Source: Pseudomonas graminis (lineage in GTDB: Bacteria > Pseudomonadota > Gammaproteobacteria > Pseudomonadales > Pseudomonadaceae). From it: a stretch of 64,000 nucleotides of DNA. Location of the stretch: the NCBI RefSeq assembly GCF_004364335.1, contig NZ_SOCR01000008.1, positions 248,001-312,000 of the forward strand. The letters run 5' to 3'. The notes under the pieces were generated by a model. It was not told the DNA's origin. It saw nothing but the letters and a program-made list of their open reading frames with translations, and did not search any database. This document shows positions 27,544-36,555 of this stretch, in pieces (within the stretch, counting starts at the first letter, position 1; every line of letters begins with the position of its first letter). The translations under genes and the position numbers were made by a program.

Positions 27544-28950
27544 ATGTCGAAGTCGGTTCAACTCATCAAAGATCATGACGTTAAGTGGATTGATCTGCGC
27601 TTCACGGACACCAAAGGCACTCAGCACCACGTGACCATGCCGGCCCGCGATGCGCTGGAAGACGACTTCTTCGAAGTCGGCAAAATGTTCGACGGTTCCT
27701 CCATCTCGGGCTGGAAAGGCATCGAAGCCTCCGACATGATCCTGCTGCCGGACGACGAAACCGCCGTCCTGGATCCGTTCACCGAGGAGCCTACCCTGAT
27801 CCTGGTGTGCGACATCATCGAACCTTCGACCATGCAAGGTTACGATCGCGACCCACGTGCCATCGCTCACCGCGCCGAGGAATACCTGAAGTCGACCGGC
27901 ATCGGTGACACAGTATTCGCCGGCCCTGAGCCAGAATTCTTCATCTTCGACGAAGTGAAATTCAAGTCCGACATCTCCGGTTCCATGTTCAAGATCTACT
28001 CCGAACAAGGTTCGTGGATGTCCGACGCTGACATCGAGGGCGGCAACAAGGGCCACCGTCCAGGCATTAAAGGCGGCTACTTCCCGGTTCCACCGTTCGA
28101 CCACGACCACGAAATCCGCACCGCAATGTGCAACGCCCTGGAAGAAATGGGCCAGGTCGTCGAAGTTCACCACCACGAAGTGGCAACCGCTGGCCAGAAC
28201 GAAATCGGCGTGAAATTCAACACGCTGGTTAAAAAGGCTGACGAAGTTCAGACCCTGAAATACGTCGTGCACAACGTTGCCGACGCTTATGGCCGCACCG
28301 CTACCTTCATGCCCAAGCCTCTGTACGGCGATAACGGTTCGGGTATGCACGTTCACATGTCCATCTCCAAAGATGGCAAGAACACCTTCGCAGGCGAAGG
28401 TTATGCCGGCCTGTCCGACACCGCTCTGTACTTCATCGGCGGCATCATCAAGCACGGCAAGGCACTGAACGGCTTCACCAACCCGGCAACCAACTCGTAC
28501 AAGCGTCTGGTTCCAGGCTTCGAAGCACCGGTCATGCTGGCCTACTCGGCCCGTAACCGTTCGGCTTCGATCCGTATTCCTTACGTCAACAGCCCTAAAG
28601 GCCGTCGTATCGAAGCACGTTTCCCGGACCCGGCAGCCAACCCATACCTGGCGTTCGCTGCATTGTTGATGGCTGGCCTGGACGGCATCCAGAACAAGAT
28701 CCACCCTGGCGATGCTGCTGACAAGAACCTGTATGACCTGCCGCCTGAAGAGGCGAAAGAGATTCCACAAGTTTGCGGCAGCCTGAAAGAAGCCCTGGAA
28801 GAGCTGGATAAGGGTCGCGCGTTCCTGACCAAAGGCGGCGTGTTCAGCGACGACTTCATCGACGCTTACATCGCTTTGAAATCTGAAGAAGAAATCAAAG
28901 TGCGCACCTTCGTACACCCACTGGAATACGAGCTGTACTACAGCTGCTGA
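27544..28950 (+). CDS. glnA: Glutamine synthetase type I
   Basis: A 468-residue enzyme making glutamine from glutamate, ammonia and ATP. Key segments are DGSSISGWKGIEASDM, GPEPEFFIFDEV, NGSGMHVHMSISK-type loop (seen as NGSGMHVHMSI), and RNRSASIRIPYVNSPKGRRI. The adenylylation tyrosine is in NLYDLPPEEAKEIPQV, so the class regulated by GlnE is expected. A GGAGG Shine-Dalgarno is present. It is transcribed from the sigma-54/NtrC promoter upstream, and ntrBC lies 2.8 kb downstream, so nitrogen limitation should induce it. Confidence 0.98.
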   Translation: MSKSVQLIKDHDVKWIDLRFTDTKGTQHHVTMPARDALEDDFFEVGKMFDGSSISGWKGIEASDMILLPDDETAVLDPFTEEPTLILVCDIIEPSTMQGYDRDPRAIAHRAEEYLKSTGIGDTVFAGPEPEFFIFDEVKFKSDISGSMFKIYSEQGSWMSDADIEGGNKGHRPGIKGGYFPVPPFDHDHEIRTAMCNALEEMGQVVEVHHHEVATAGQNEIGVKFNTLVKKADEVQTLKYVVHNVADAYGRTATFMPKPLYGDNGSGMHVHMSISKDGKNTFAGEGYAGLSDTALYFIGGIIKHGKALNGFTNPATNSYKRLVPGFEAPVMLAYSARNRSASIRIPYVNSPKGRRIEARFPDPAANPYLAFAALLMAGLDGIQNKIHPGDAADKNLYDLPPEEAKEIPQVCGSLKEALEELDKGRAFLTKGGVFSDDFIDAYIALKSEEEIKVRTFVHPLEYELYYSC

Positions 28951-28982
28951 TCCAGTCGCGCCGGCGAAAGCCGCGTGAGCGA

Positions 28983-29008
28983 GAGGCCTCCTTCGGGAGG
29001 CCTTTTTT
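28983..29008 (+). terminator. Rho-independent terminator after glnA
   Basis: The hairpin AGGCCTCC-TTC-GGGAGGCCT is followed by a run of Ts, 32 bases after the glnA stop. Confidence 0.92.
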
Positions 29009-29117
29009 GTTACTGAGCGAGCATTGCTCGGTCGCTATAAATATGTACCGCAGATCGGAATGATGCTTCCGGCAACCTTGTGTTTTCTGCTGTTCAAAAA
29101 GCACAAGGATTTCGTTC

Positions 29118-29567
29118 ATGTTCAATATCACCCCCGCTTGCCTGCTGCTGGCAACGATTGCCCTTGGCGGATGCGCCACCGCCCAGCTGCCCAGCTCCCT
29201 TCCGGTATCAACGGTCGAATCCACCGTTCTGCTTAAAAGCTCAAGTTCCTGGGACGGAACAGCCTATGACGCCTACCCCGTCGGCAAGCCTGAGCTGACT
29301 GTGCTCAACATCAAGATCCCCGCCAACACCGCTCTCAAATGGCACGAGCACCCGATGCCCAATGCGGCCTATGTCGTGTCCGGCAATCTCACGGTGGAAA
29401 CCCGCGAAGGCGGCAAATCGATTCTTCTCATGCCAGGTGATGTACTGCCTGAAATGGTCAACAGGGAGCATCGAGGCCTGACGGGGGACACCGCAGTGGA
29501 ACTTGTCGTTTTTTACGCGGGGACCCCGGGAATGCCACTCTCTACCAGCCAAAGTGTTAAACAGTGA
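29118..29567 (+). CDS. Cupin-domain lipoprotein
   Basis: A 149-residue protein with a lipoprotein signal: MFNITPACLLLATIALGGCA, cysteine 20 in the LGGC lipobox. The mature part is a small cupin with a metal-ligand-like WHEHPMPNAAYVVSGNLTVE (HxH motif) and VTREGGKSILLMPGDV-like second motif (seen as TREGGKSILLMPGDVLP). Function of such periplasmic cupin lipoproteins is not established. Transcribed in the same direction as the chorismate mutase gene 28 bases downstream, so possibly one unit. Confidence 0.85.
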   Translation: MFNITPACLLLATIALGGCATAQLPSSLPVSTVESTVLLKSSSSWDGTAYDAYPVGKPELTVLNIKIPANTALKWHEHPMPNAAYVVSGNLTVETREGGKSILLMPGDVLPEMVNREHRGLTGDTAVELVVFYAGTPGMPLSTSQSVKQ

Positions 29568-29595
29568 TCGCTCGGTCATACGTGAGGACATAACA

Positions 29596-30162
29596 ATGCT
29601 CAAACAGCTCCAACTCGCTGCCTTGGCCTGCGGACTGGTGTCGTCCGGCCTTCAGGCGGCTCCTGCTCAGCAGCCTCCTGTGCAGCTTCAACCGCTCATC
29701 GCGGCCATGGAGCAAAGGCTGGAAATTGCCAATGACGTGGCCCGTAGCAAATGGCACAGCGGCAAGCCGGTGCAGGACAGTGAGCGCGAGCGCCAGGTGA
29801 TCCAGAACGCCGAATCACGGGCGGGCGAATTCAAGCTGGCCGCCGACGACGTTCGCGAGTTCACGACTGCCCAGATGGAAGCCAACAAGATGGTGCAATA
29901 CGCGCGCATCGAGCAGTGGCGTGAAACCGGCCACTCCCCGGAGAAGCCGGAATCCAGCCTCACTGACGGCATTCGGAGTCGGCTGGATACGCTGCTGCCG
30001 GTGTTGATGCAAAGTTACTCGGCGTTTCAGCCCTACCGCAGCGATGCCAAATGCCCAGGGTGGGTGCAATCGGAAATCCAGCGACAGGCAAGTGATCCTG
30101 TCATCGTGACCGCGCTGCAACGGGCGGCAGGCGACCTTTGCCTGCTCACGGCAGGCCAGTGA
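29596..30162 (+). CDS. Secreted chorismate mutase (AroQ-gamma class)
   Basis: A 188-residue periplasmic chorismate mutase resembling the *AroQ class. The signal peptide is MLKQLQLAALACGLVSSGLQ with cleavage near AAPAQ. The mature protein starts with LQPLIAAMEQRLEIANDVAR and SKWHSGKPVQDSERERQVI, containing the Arg and Lys positions of the AroQ active site; ending C-x-x-C type cysteines (DAKCPGW, AGDLCLL) could form a disulfide. It converts chorismate to prephenate outside the cytoplasm, a puzzling location known in some pathogens. A longer in-frame start at 29503 is not signal-like. It lies directly after the cupin gene. Confidence 0.85.
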   Translation: MLKQLQLAALACGLVSSGLQAAPAQQPPVQLQPLIAAMEQRLEIANDVARSKWHSGKPVQDSERERQVIQNAESRAGEFKLAADDVREFTTAQMEANKMVQYARIEQWRETGHSPEKPESSLTDGIRSRLDTLLPVLMQSYSAFQPYRSDAKCPGWVQSEIQRQASDPVIVTALQRAAGDLCLLTAGQ

Positions 30163-30290
30163 GCAGGCGCCGCAGATCCGTTTCTCAACTGACACCGTCG
30201 ATCAGTATTCCTCTATGCTGACCCTGTGCCGCGCCATGCATTGAGCGCGGCACCATTGCTGGTTGTCCTGATCGCTGCACTGGAGTGTTC

Positions 30291-30827
30291 ATGCGTCAAT
30301 GTCTCGCCCTTCTGTTGCTGGTGTTTGCACTGCCCGCTGCCGCGCAGATCTACAAATACACCGATGCCTCCGGGAACACGGCATACAGCAACCAGCCGCC
30401 GAACGGCACCAAAGCCGAAACCGTCGAGCTGCCGCCACTCAACAGTGTCGAGACCGTTGTGCCTGCCGCACCGCCGCCACTCCCCGCGACGCAGAACCAG
30501 AACCAGAACCAGAACCAGCAAAGCGCCGCTGCCTATCAGGTGCTCTCGCTGAAAGACCTGCCCCAAGACGAAGCCCTTCGTGCCAATAACGGCTCGTTCA
30601 CCGTTGGCGTTGCCATCGAACCCCGTTTACAGCCCGCGCATTTGCTGCAGTTGATTGTGGACGGCGCGCCCTACGGGCAGCCCACCAACATTCCGCGTCT
30701 GCAGGTCATGGAGCTTGAACGGGGCGAGCACAGCTTTTCGGTCCAAGTGCTGGAAAACCAGCGTTCAATCCAGCAAAGCGAGACGGTCAACCTGACAGTG
30801 CAGCGAGTCCATGTCGGCCGGCCTTAA
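30291..30827 (+). CDS. DUF4124-domain exported protein A
   Basis: A 178-residue protein with a signal peptide (MRQCLALLLLVFALPAAAQ) and a DUF4124 core YKYTDASGNTAYSNQPP, which is common in Pseudomonas periplasmic proteins of unknown role. A Gln-Asn tract (QNQNQNQNQQ) marks the linker at about residue 68. The C-terminal domain contains paired strands (LLQLIVDGAPYGQPT, LERGEHSFSVQVLENQRS) like those of its neighbour. The ATG at 30291 is preferred over a GTG two codons upstream. The 3' end overlaps the next gene by 17 bases. Confidence 0.82.
   Translation: MRQCLALLLLVFALPAAAQIYKYTDASGNTAYSNQPPNGTKAETVELPPLNSVETVVPAAPPPLPATQNQNQNQNQQSAAAYQVLSLKDLPQDEALRANNGSFTVGVAIEPRLQPAHLLQLIVDGAPYGQPTNIPRLQVMELERGEHSFSVQVLENQRSIQQSETVNLTVQRVHVGRP
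30492..30518 (+). repeat. 6-bp tandem repeat inside DUF4124 gene A
   Basis: Four copies of CAGAAC plus CAG encode the Gln-Asn linker. Such tracts can expand or contract by in-frame slippage without breaking the gene. Confidence 0.85.
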
Positions 30828-31455
30828 ATACTTCTGCCAGTTGGCCGTTGCTCTGTGCCTGCTGCTCAGCGTGAGCCAGACCGTTTTGGCCGAGGTGTAT
30901 ACCTACATCGACGCGAACGGGAATCGGGTCTTTACCGATCAACCTCACCGCAATGCGAAGAAGGTCGACATTGCGCCGACCAACCGGGTCGACCAGCCGA
31001 CCCAAGCACCCACAAGGGCATCCAAACCAAAGCCAGCGGCCAGCCCCATCTTTCATTATCAGTTGCTGCGCATTCTGGCGCCGGAGCCTGACAGCACGAT
31101 CCGCGACATTGAAGGCAACCTGAACGTCACTGTCAGCAATGAGCCCGAGTTGCAGCCAGACCACCTGTACCGGTTGCTGCTCGACAGCAAACCCTATGGC
31201 GAGCCGACCCGCAGCCCGGTTTTTCCGCTGACGAACATCGACCGCGGCACTCACCAACTGTCCGTGGAGATCATCGATCAATACGGTCGAGTGCTGGAGC
31301 GAACCCCCAATCAGCCCTTTCACCTGATACGCATCTCTCTGGCCCAGAAGCGGCTCGCTCAGCCCTGCAAAACCGATGATTACGGCGTGCGCCCCGAATG
31401 CCCCATCAAGGACAAGCCGGAAGAAGAATCCAGCTTCTTTCCCTTTTTCCGCTAA
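30811..31455 (+). CDS. DUF4124-domain exported protein B
   Basis: A 214-residue paralogue of the preceding protein. The signal peptide (KYFCQLAVALCLLLSVSQTV) is followed by the DUF4124 motif EVYTYIDANGNRVFTDQPH. The C-terminal region has the same LEPELQPDHLYRLLLDSKPY-type segment (EPELQPDHLYRLLLDSKPYG) and a final SSFFPFF tail. It overlaps protein A by 17 bases and probably arose by tandem duplication. A transcript with protein A leads toward ntrBC, separated by a 302-base gap. Function is unknown. Confidence 0.83.
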   Translation: MSAGLKYFCQLAVALCLLLSVSQTVLAEVYTYIDANGNRVFTDQPHRNAKKVDIAPTNRVDQPTQAPTRASKPKPAASPIFHYQLLRILAPEPDSTIRDIEGNLNVTVSNEPELQPDHLYRLLLDSKPYGEPTRSPVFPLTNIDRGTHQLSVEIIDQYGRVLERTPNQPFHLIRISLAQKRLAQPCKTDDYGVRPECPIKDKPEEESSFFPFFR

Positions 31456-31617
31456 ACCGCGCCTGAAAGGCTATGCTTCATTATGGTGCGTAACCTGAAC
31501 AAAGTTTCGCCCCAAAAGCCCATTTTGGTTCGGCATTCAGGATTGCATGCACTGTCGCCGGGCCTGCCGTCCAAAAAACGCTCGCAATTCATCAATCCGC
31601 GCTTCTTTTCGGAGCCT

Positions 31618-31633
31618 TGGTTTGGTTTTTGCA
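31618..31633 (+). promoter_or_regulatory. Possible sigma-54 promoter upstream of ntrB
   Basis: TGGTTTGGTTTTTGCA keeps the -24 GG and -12 GC at the right spacing, although the -24 flank (TTT instead of CAC) is poor. It lies about 125 bases before ntrB, where autogenous NtrC control would be expected. The remainder of the 302-base gap (31456-31757) shows no gene. Confidence 0.4.
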
Positions 31634-31757
31634 TTTTGTAATGAATGCGCGAGCACATCACACGTTTCAGCGGGTTCCATACGCTGGCAAAGACCAATCA
31701 GAGCCTGCACTTACGGCCCAGCCCTGTGCATAGAGCCAAAAGAGGTCACCGGGATTC

Positions 31758-32843
31758 ATGACTATCAGCGATGCGTTGCATCGGTTGTTACTCGACAACC
31801 TGACCACTGCCACGATTCTGCTCAACTCGGATCTGCGCCTCGAGTACATGAATCCTGCCGCCGAAATGCTGCTGGCTATCAGCGGTCAGCGCAGCCACGG
31901 ACAATTCATCAGCGAGCTGTTCACCGAATCTGCCGAAGCGCTCAGCTCGCTTCGTCAGGCCGTCGAACAGGCGCATCCGTTTACCAAACGTGAGGCCATG
32001 TTGACCGCCCTCACCGGCCAGACCCTAACGGTCGATTACGCGGTGACGCCGATTCTTTCCCAGGCCGAGACCATGCTGCTGCTGGAGGTCCATCCCCGTG
32101 ATCGCTTGCTGCGGATCACCAAGGAAGAGGCTCAGCTGTCCAAGCAGGAAACCACCAAGATGCTGGTGCGTGGCCTGGCCCATGAAATCAAGAACCCCCT
32201 CGGCGGGATTCGCGGCGCCGCACAGTTGCTGGCACGCGAGCTGCCGGAGGAGAGCCTCAAGGACTACACCAACGTCATCATCGAAGAGGCCGACCGTCTG
32301 CGTAATCTGGTCGACCGCATGCTGGGCTCGAACAAGCTGCCGATGCTGGCGATGACCAACGTGCATGAAGTGCTCGAGCGTGTGTGCAGCCTGGTCGAAG
32401 CCGAAAGCCAGGGATGCATCACCATCGTGCGCGACTACGATCCGAGCATTCCCGATGTGCTGATCGACCGCGAGCAGATGATTCAGGCGGTGCTCAATAT
32501 CGTGCGCAATGCCATGCAGGCCATCAGCAGCCAGAACGAGCTGCGTCTGGGCCGTATCAGCCTGCGCACTCGCGCCATGCGCCAGTTCACCATCGGCCAC
32601 GTGCGCCATCGTCTGGTCAGCAAGATTGAAATCATCGACAACGGCCCCGGCATTCCGCCGGAGCTGCAAGAAACCATTTTTTATCCCATGGTCAGCGGCC
32701 GCCCGGATGGCACCGGGCTGGGCCTTGCCATCACCCAGAACATCATCAGTCAGCACCAGGGGCTGATCGAGTGTGATAGCCATCCTGGCCATACAACATT
32801 CTCGATCTTCCTGCCGCTGGAACAAGGAGCAGCGTCGACATGA
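31758..32843 (+). CDS. glnL: Nitrogen regulation sensor kinase NtrB
   Basis: A 361-residue soluble histidine kinase. The N-terminal PAS domain (ATILLNSDLRLEYMNPAAEM) precedes the phosphoacceptor motif RGLAHEIKNPLGGIRGAAQL with His142. The ATP-binding C terminus has NAMQAI, KIEIIDNGPGIP and PDGTGLGLAITQNIIS. Without membrane segments it is expected to take its signal through PII protein, phosphorylating NtrC at low nitrogen. The stop overlaps the ntrC start (ATGA). The synonym is ntrB. Confidence 0.95.
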   Translation: MTISDALHRLLLDNLTTATILLNSDLRLEYMNPAAEMLLAISGQRSHGQFISELFTESAEALSSLRQAVEQAHPFTKREAMLTALTGQTLTVDYAVTPILSQAETMLLLEVHPRDRLLRITKEEAQLSKQETTKMLVRGLAHEIKNPLGGIRGAAQLLARELPEESLKDYTNVIIEEADRLRNLVDRMLGSNKLPMLAMTNVHEVLERVCSLVEAESQGCITIVRDYDPSIPDVLIDREQMIQAVLNIVRNAMQAISSQNELRLGRISLRTRAMRQFTIGHVRHRLVSKIEIIDNGPGIPPELQETIFYPMVSGRPDGTGLGLAITQNIISQHQGLIECDSHPGHTTFSIFLPLEQGAAST

Positions 32844-34276
32844 GCCGTAGTGAAACTGTCTGGATCGTCGATGACGACCGTTCCATCCGCTGGGTACTGG
32901 AGAAAGCCCTGCAGCAAGAGGGCATGACCACGCAAAGTTTCGACAGCGCCGATGGCGTGATGAGCAGACTGGCCCGCCAGCAACCGGACGTGATCATTTC
33001 CGATATCCGCATGCCCGGCGCGAGCGGCCTGGACCTGCTGGCGCGCATTCGCGAACAGCACCCGCGCCTGCCGGTCATCATCATGACTGCCCATTCGGAC
33101 CTCGACAGCGCCGTGGCCTCCTATCAGGGCGGTGCCTTCGAGTACCTGCCCAAGCCGTTCGACGTTGACGAAGCCGTTTCGCTGGTCAAACGCGCCAATC
33201 AGCACGCTCAGGAACAACAAGGCCTGGCCGTTCCGCCAGCCCTGACCCGCACCCCGGAAATCATCGGCGAAGCGCCGGCGATGCAGGAGGTGTTTCGCGC
33301 CATCGGCCGCTTGAGTCACTCCAATATCACCGTGCTGATCAATGGCGAATCCGGGACCGGTAAAGAGCTGGTTGCCCACGCCCTGCACCGCCACAGCCCG
33401 CGTTCGGCGTCGCCGTTCATTGCGCTGAACATGGCGGCGATTCCGAAAGACTTGATGGAATCCGAGCTGTTCGGCCATGAAAAAGGCGCGTTCACCGGCG
33501 CGGCAAACCTGCGGCGCGGGCGTTTCGAGCAGGCGGACGGGGGCACGCTGTTTCTCGATGAAATCGGCGACATGCCGGCCGACACCCAGACCCGACTGCT
33601 GCGCGTACTGGCCGACGGTGAGTTCTACCGGGTGGGCGGTCACGTGCCGGTCAAAGTCGACGTGCGCATCATTGCGGCGACCCACCAGAATCTGGAAACG
33701 CTGGTCCAGGCCGGCAAGTTCCGCGAAGACTTGTTTCACCGCCTGAACGTGATCCGCATCCACATCCCGCGCATGTCTGACCGTCGCGAAGACATCCCGA
33801 CGCTGGCGCGCCACTTCCTCAGCCGCGCCGCCCAGGAACTGGCGGTTGAGCCGAAGCTGCTGAAGGCGGAAACCGAGGAATACCTCAAGCACCTGCCGTG
33901 GCCGGGCAACGTCCGTCAGCTGGAAAATACCTGCCGCTGGATCACGGTGATGGCTTCAGGTCGCGAAGTGCATGTCAGCGATCTCCCGCCAGAGCTTTTG
34001 AGCCTGCCGCAGGACGCTGCCCCGGTGACCAACTGGGAACAAGCGCTGCGCCAATGGGCCGATCAGGCGCTGGCACGCGGCCAATCCAGCCTGCTGGACA
34101 GCGCCGTGCCGACGTTCGAACGCATCATGATCGAGACCGCGCTCAAGCATACCGCCGGCCGTCGTCGCGACGCCGCCGTGCTGCTGGGCTGGGGCCGCAA
34201 CACCTTGACTCGCAAGATCAAGGAATTGGGCATGAAGATCGATGGCGGGGATGATGACGAGGGTGATGAGGGGTGA
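32840..34276 (+). CDS. glnG: Nitrogen regulator NtrC (sigma-54 activator)
   Basis: A 478-residue response regulator. The receiver has Asp55 in PDVIISDIRMPGASGLDLL. The central AAA+ domain shows GESGTGKELVAHAL (Walker A), ELFGHEKGAFTGA (the GAFTGA sigma-54 loop) and GGTLFLDEIGDMP (Walker B), ending in LPWPGNVRQLENTCRW. The Fis-type DNA-binding domain is GRRRDAAVLLGWGRNTLTRK. It should drive glnA and its own operon through the GCAC-N7-GTGC sites described above. It is translationally coupled to glnL. The synonym is ntrC. Confidence 0.97.
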   Translation: MSRSETVWIVDDDRSIRWVLEKALQQEGMTTQSFDSADGVMSRLARQQPDVIISDIRMPGASGLDLLARIREQHPRLPVIIMTAHSDLDSAVASYQGGAFEYLPKPFDVDEAVSLVKRANQHAQEQQGLAVPPALTRTPEIIGEAPAMQEVFRAIGRLSHSNITVLINGESGTGKELVAHALHRHSPRSASPFIALNMAAIPKDLMESELFGHEKGAFTGAANLRRGRFEQADGGTLFLDEIGDMPADTQTRLLRVLADGEFYRVGGHVPVKVDVRIIAATHQNLETLVQAGKFREDLFHRLNVIRIHIPRMSDRREDIPTLARHFLSRAAQELAVEPKLLKAETEEYLKHLPWPGNVRQLENTCRWITVMASGREVHVSDLPPELLSLPQDAAPVTNWEQALRQWADQALARGQSSLLDSAVPTFERIMIETALKHTAGRRRDAAVLLGWGRNTLTRKIKELGMKIDGGDDDEGDEG

Positions 34277-34318
34277 ACGGATTCAGCCCTCGTGTGTTGA
34301 TGGGCTAGACCAAAAATC

Positions 34319-34406
34319 GTAGGCGCCGGCTTGCTGGCGAACGGAACGGTGTCAACGATAGAAACGTCGCCTGACACGTTGAGTTCGCCAGCAAGCCGGC
34401 TCCCAC
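34319..34406. repeat. Inverted REP pair, 'ggcttgctggcgaa' family
   Basis: The forward unit at 34319-34341 (core GCCGGCTTGCTGGCGAA) and inverted unit at 34384-34406 sit between the convergent ntrC and aldo/keto reductase genes. Confidence 0.85.
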
Positions 34407-34416
34407 AGCCCCAGCG

Positions 34417-35454
34417 TCACTCAGCCGACGACGGCTTCTCCCACAGATTGATCCCGCCTTCCACCGCAAAGCGGTCGATCTCGGCCAGCTCTTCCTGACT
34501 GAACTCAAGATTGTCGAGGGCGCCAACGTTCTCGATGATCTGCTCCGGACGGCTTGCACCGATCAGCGCAGAGGTGACGCGTGGATCGCGCAGCGTCCAG
34601 GCCAGTGCCATCTGCGCCAGGCTCTGACCGCGTCGCTTGGCGATCTCGTTCAGCGCACGCACGTGCTCGATGTTCTGCTCCGACAAATGCGCCGCCTGTA
34701 ACGAGCCGCCACCGGGACGGTTGACCCGTGCGTCTTTAGGAATGCCGTTCAGGTATTTGTCCGAGAGCAGCCCCTGGGCCAGTGCGGTGAACGCGATGAC
34801 GCCCGAGCCGAGTTCCTCGGTGGTGTCCAGCAGGTCTTTTTCCACCCAGCGATTGAGCAGGTTATAGGCCGGTTGATGAATCAGCAGCGGCACTTTCCAC
34901 TCTTTCAGCAGACCTGCGATTTCCCGGGTTTTGGCACCCGAATACGACGAGATCCCGATATACAGCGCTTTGCCCTGCTGCACAGCGGTGGCCAGTGCGC
35001 TCGCGGTTTCTTCCAGCGGGGTGTCCGGATCGAAGCGGTGCGAATAGAAAATATCGACGTAATCCAGACCCATGCGCTGCAGGCTCTGATCGAGGCTGGC
35101 GAGCACGTACTTGCGTGATCCGCCGCCCTGACCGTAAGGCCCCGGCCACATGTCCCAGCCGGCCTTGCTGGAAATGATCAGCTCGTCGCGGTACTGCTTG
35201 AAGTCTTCTTTGAGCAGGCGGCCGAAGTTGATCTCGGCACTGCCGTAGGGCGGGCCATAGTTGTTGGCAAGGTCGAAGTGGTTGATACCCAGATCGAAGG
35301 CCGTGCGCAGCATGGCGCGCTGAGTGTCGATCGGCGTGCTGTCGCCGAAGTTGTGCCACAGCCCCATGGAGAGCGCTGGCAACACGAGGCCGCTGCGACC
35401 TACGCGACGATAGGGAACGCGTTCATAACGGTTTTCGGCAGCGATGTAAGTCAT
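34417..35454 (-). CDS. Aldo/keto reductase (L-glyceraldehyde 3-phosphate reductase-like)
   Basis: A 345-residue TIM-barrel NADPH-dependent reductase similar to E. coli YghZ (Gpr), which detoxifies L-glyceraldehyde 3-phosphate and methylglyoxal. Catalytic residues are visible as FDLANNYGPPYGSAE (Asp, Tyr), IISSKAGWDMWPGPYG (Lys) and YSHRFDPDTPLEETA (His). The end includes SALIGASRPEQIIENVGAL, the cofactor-binding segment. The YghZ-like insertion with GGGSRKYVLASLDQSLQRMG distinguishes it from typical xylose reductases. It is divergent from the SDR gene, sharing a promoter gap of about 240 bases. Confidence 0.88.
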   Translation of the reverse strand: MTYIAAENRYERVPYRRVGRSGLVLPALSMGLWHNFGDSTPIDTQRAMLRTAFDLGINHFDLANNYGPPYGSAEINFGRLLKEDFKQYRDELIISSKAGWDMWPGPYGQGGGSRKYVLASLDQSLQRMGLDYVDIFYSHRFDPDTPLEETASALATAVQQGKALYIGISSYSGAKTREIAGLLKEWKVPLLIHQPAYNLLNRWVEKDLLDTTEELGSGVIAFTALAQGLLSDKYLNGIPKDARVNRPGGGSLQAAHLSEQNIEHVRALNEIAKRRGQSLAQMALAWTLRDPRVTSALIGASRPEQIIENVGALDNLEFSQEELAEIDRFAVEGGINLWEKPSSAE

Positions 35455-35693
35455 CCGATCCTCTCTTTCTTGTTTGGAAGTCAGGTCACAAAACGAACCT
35501 GCGAGATTACTCGGATTTCCCTGTGACGAGGGGGTTCAAACGAGTTGACGGATACCGACCTTCAGCGCTGATACGCAGCAATACGCATCCTATTGTTCGC
35601 TTCGATCGAACAACGAAGGCATTTTTGGAGCGTTTATCAGCGTGCGCAGGCGTGTGAAGCTGCATTCACTTTCACATGAATCGGAGACTCACC

Positions 35694-36446
35694 ATGATGC
35701 AGTCAACTCCACACATCTCCCGCCCTGTCGCCATCGTCACCGGCGCCTCCCGTGGTATCGGCGCGGAAATCGCCAGGCGACTGAGCCGTGACGGTTTCGC
35801 AGTGGTCGTGAACTACGCCAGCAGCGCGGCAGAGGCGGACGCCCTGGTTGCGCAGCTCAATGCCGATGGCGGCCAGGCCATCGCGATCAAAGCCGACATT
35901 GCCAAGGCCGATGAAGTCCGTGCGCTGTTCGAGCAAACGGAAACGCAGTTGGGCAGGATCAACGTGTTGGTTAACAACGCCGGCGTCATGAAGGCGTTGC
36001 CGTTGGCAGACACCAGCGATGAGCAGTTCGATCAGGCGTTCAACATCAATACCCGAGGCACCTTCAACACGTTGCGCGAAGCCGGCGCGCGGATGAACGA
36101 CGGCGGCCGCATCATCAACTTCTCCACCACTGCGCTGGCGTTGAACCTGCCGGGCTACGCGATTTATAACGCGACCAAGGCGGCGGTCGAGGCCTTCACC
36201 CATGTATTCGCCAAGGAGCTGCGCGGGCGGAATATTACCGTGAATGCGGTTGCGCCGGGACCGGTGGCCACCGAGCTGTTCCTGCATGGCAAGAGCGAGG
36301 AGCAAATCCAGCACTTCGCCAACATGCCGCCGCTGCAACGCCTTGGGCAGCCGCAAGATATCGCCAGCGTCGTGTCCTTCCTTGCCGGCCCGGATTCAGG
36401 CTGGGTGAACGGTCAGGTGCTGCGGGCCAATGGTGGCTTGGCCTAA
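35694..36446 (+). CDS. SDR-family oxidoreductase
   Basis: A 250-residue short-chain dehydrogenase/reductase. The cofactor site is VTGASRGIGAEIARRLSRDG, and the VNNAG motif appears as VLVNNAGVMKALPLAD. The catalytic Tyr-x-x-x-Lys is in GYAIYNATKAAVEAF. GRNITVNAVAPGPVATELFL and a C-terminal GWVNGQVLRANGGLA complete the classical SDR. GGAG nine bases upstream favours the ATG at 35694 over one six codons earlier. The substrate is unknown; it may be 3-oxoacyl-ACP reductase-like. It is divergent from the aldo/keto reductase. Confidence 0.87.
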   Translation: MMQSTPHISRPVAIVTGASRGIGAEIARRLSRDGFAVVVNYASSAAEADALVAQLNADGGQAIAIKADIAKADEVRALFEQTETQLGRINVLVNNAGVMKALPLADTSDEQFDQAFNINTRGTFNTLREAGARMNDGGRIINFSTTALALNLPGYAIYNATKAAVEAFTHVFAKELRGRNITVNAVAPGPVATELFLHGKSEEQIQHFANMPPLQRLGQPQDIASVVSFLAGPDSGWVNGQVLRANGGLA

Positions 36447-36462
36447 AAACCAGGCTCTAAAA

Positions 36463-36541
36463 GCGCGCGTGCCCGCGAAGATTTCGTGTGAGCCCCGGTT
36501 AGGGGACCGACACGACGCCGTCGCGGGCACGCGTGTTCCTG
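36463..36541. repeat. Diverged REP pair downstream of the SDR gene
   Basis: A forward unit (gcgcgcgtgcccgcgaag) and an inverted unit (cgtcgcgggcacgcgtgttc) bracket a short spacer between the convergent SDR and betT genes. They are imperfect members of the 'gcgcgcttgcccgcgaa' family. Confidence 0.65.
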
Positions 36542-36555
36542 CAAAACAATCAGCC

